Source: Phocaeicola sp. (GTDB lineage Bacteria > Bacteroidota > Bacteroidia > Bacteroidales > Bacteroidaceae). From it: a DNA stretch of 64,000 bases. Positions 63,877-64,000 of the stretch are shown here, in pieces (positions within the stretch are counted from its first letter, which is position 1; every line of letters begins with the position of its first letter). Made by a program: the position numbers and the translations under genes. The notes under the pieces are model-generated. The model was not told where the DNA came from, did not search any database, and saw nothing but the letters and a program-made list of their open reading frames with translations. Where the stretch lies: positions 53,540 through 117,539 of the forward strand of contig JALEQJ010000040.1 in assembly GCA_022764505.1 (NCBI GenBank). Reading direction: 5' to 3'.

Positions 63877-63950
63877 TAGCGGGACGGGGACTTGAACCCC
63901 GGACCTCATGATTATGAATCATGCGCTCTAACCAGCTGAGCTATCCCGCC
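63877..63950 (-). tRNA. tRNA with CAT anticodon (tRNA-Met), copy 1
   Basis: Identical in sequence to the copy at 63717-63790, and nearest to the promoter at 63969-63998. The 86-base spacer is AT-rich. Both copies would be made as one precursor and cut apart. Confidence 0.93.
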
Positions 63951-63968
63951 ATTGGGCTTTTTCGGTTG

Positions 63969-63998
63969 CAAAGATATATATCTTTCTTTTATGCACAA
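63969..63998 (-). promoter_or_regulatory. Promoter of the tRNA pair
   Basis: On the minus strand TTG (63998-63996), a 19-base spacer, then TATCTTTG (63976-63969), an exact TAnnTTTG box, 19 bases before the first tRNA. Confidence 0.8.
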
Positions 63999-64000
63999 GC

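Noticed and set aside
63717..63950. Direct repeat at the right end that could be read as a mobile-element border
   Set aside because: Both copies are complete tRNA genes in tandem with a shared promoter; a gene duplication explains them.
1..64000. CRISPR arrays, prophage or integrative element
   Set aside because: No regular short repeats with unique spacers, no integrase, phage structural or conjugation genes; the CI-like regulator stands alone.

Overview
The window is about 64 kb of a low-GC (visually about 40%) Bacteroidales chromosome, most likely a Porphyromonas-like or other Porphyromonadaceae-type organism. The signs are Bacteroidota promoters (TTTG/TTG, 18-20 bases, then TAnnTTTG) before many genes, an Mfa/FimA-type fimbrial operon with DUF3575 and DUF3868 partners, an HU gene next to a smalltalk-type micro-ORF, DUF6377 and DUF6340 genes, and a split dcw cluster. 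The genus is an inference. Layout from left to right: (1) 1-3311, minus strand, AT-rich: a RiPP cluster for azol(in)e formation with a leader-binding cyclodehydratase partner, a YcaO enzyme, a SagB-type dehydrogenase and the start of an ABC transporter ATPase. The cluster runs off the left edge and no precursor peptide is visible. (2) 3912-9582: an LptF/LptG permease, ribBA, a palindrome-rich non-coding block, and a membrane-anchored MutS-family ATPase. (3) 9881-14311: a tight operon of HPr-kinase-like kinase, PqqD-like protein, nucleotidyltransferase, S24/S26 peptidase and ABC exporter. It resembles the accessory part of lasso-peptide clusters but has no macrocyclase, and is the best candidate for an undescribed system. 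(4) 14418-29671: housekeeping and conserved genes (K+/H+ antiporter, metG, an OmpA-like/TPR lipoprotein, TlpA-like thioredoxin, exonuclease, DUF6377 regulator, nspC, folD, dipeptidase, aroC, acyl-ACP thioesterase). (5) 30344-33742: a three-gene restriction-modification cassette plus a 56-aa ORF fragment, bounded by a 101-bp direct repeat that copies the shared terminator of its neighbours. This is the signature of insertion with long target duplication. An IS256-like MITE or IS remnant sits exactly at its right border. (6) 33734-42498: a partial dcw cluster (rsmH-ftsL-ftsI-murE-mraY-murD-ftsW) without mraZ and without murG-murC-ftsQAZ. (7) 42815-49618: smalltalk-like ORF, HU protein, rpsO, ddl, RluA-family synthase, PASTA protein, rsmE, and a CI/S24 regulator divergent from a small zinc-ribbon protein. 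(8) 49803-63643: a fimbrial operon (DUF3575, DUF3868/OmpA-like, major fimbrillin, Mfa2/FimB anchor, two fimbrillins, two large tip candidates, a DUF5106/thioredoxin-like protein). It has a poly-T tract inside its predicted promoter and a strong hairpin just after the major subunit. (9) Two identical tRNA(CAT) genes on the minus strand close the window. How the parts work together: the fimbrial lipoproteins would be exported, and most carry a conserved Arg after the first beta strand, which suggests protease-triggered strand-exchange polymerisation with the Mfa2-like protein as anchor. The dcw genes, ddl and the PASTA protein serve peptidoglycan synthesis and division. The two RiPP-like loci would make and export modified peptides whose precursors remain to be found.
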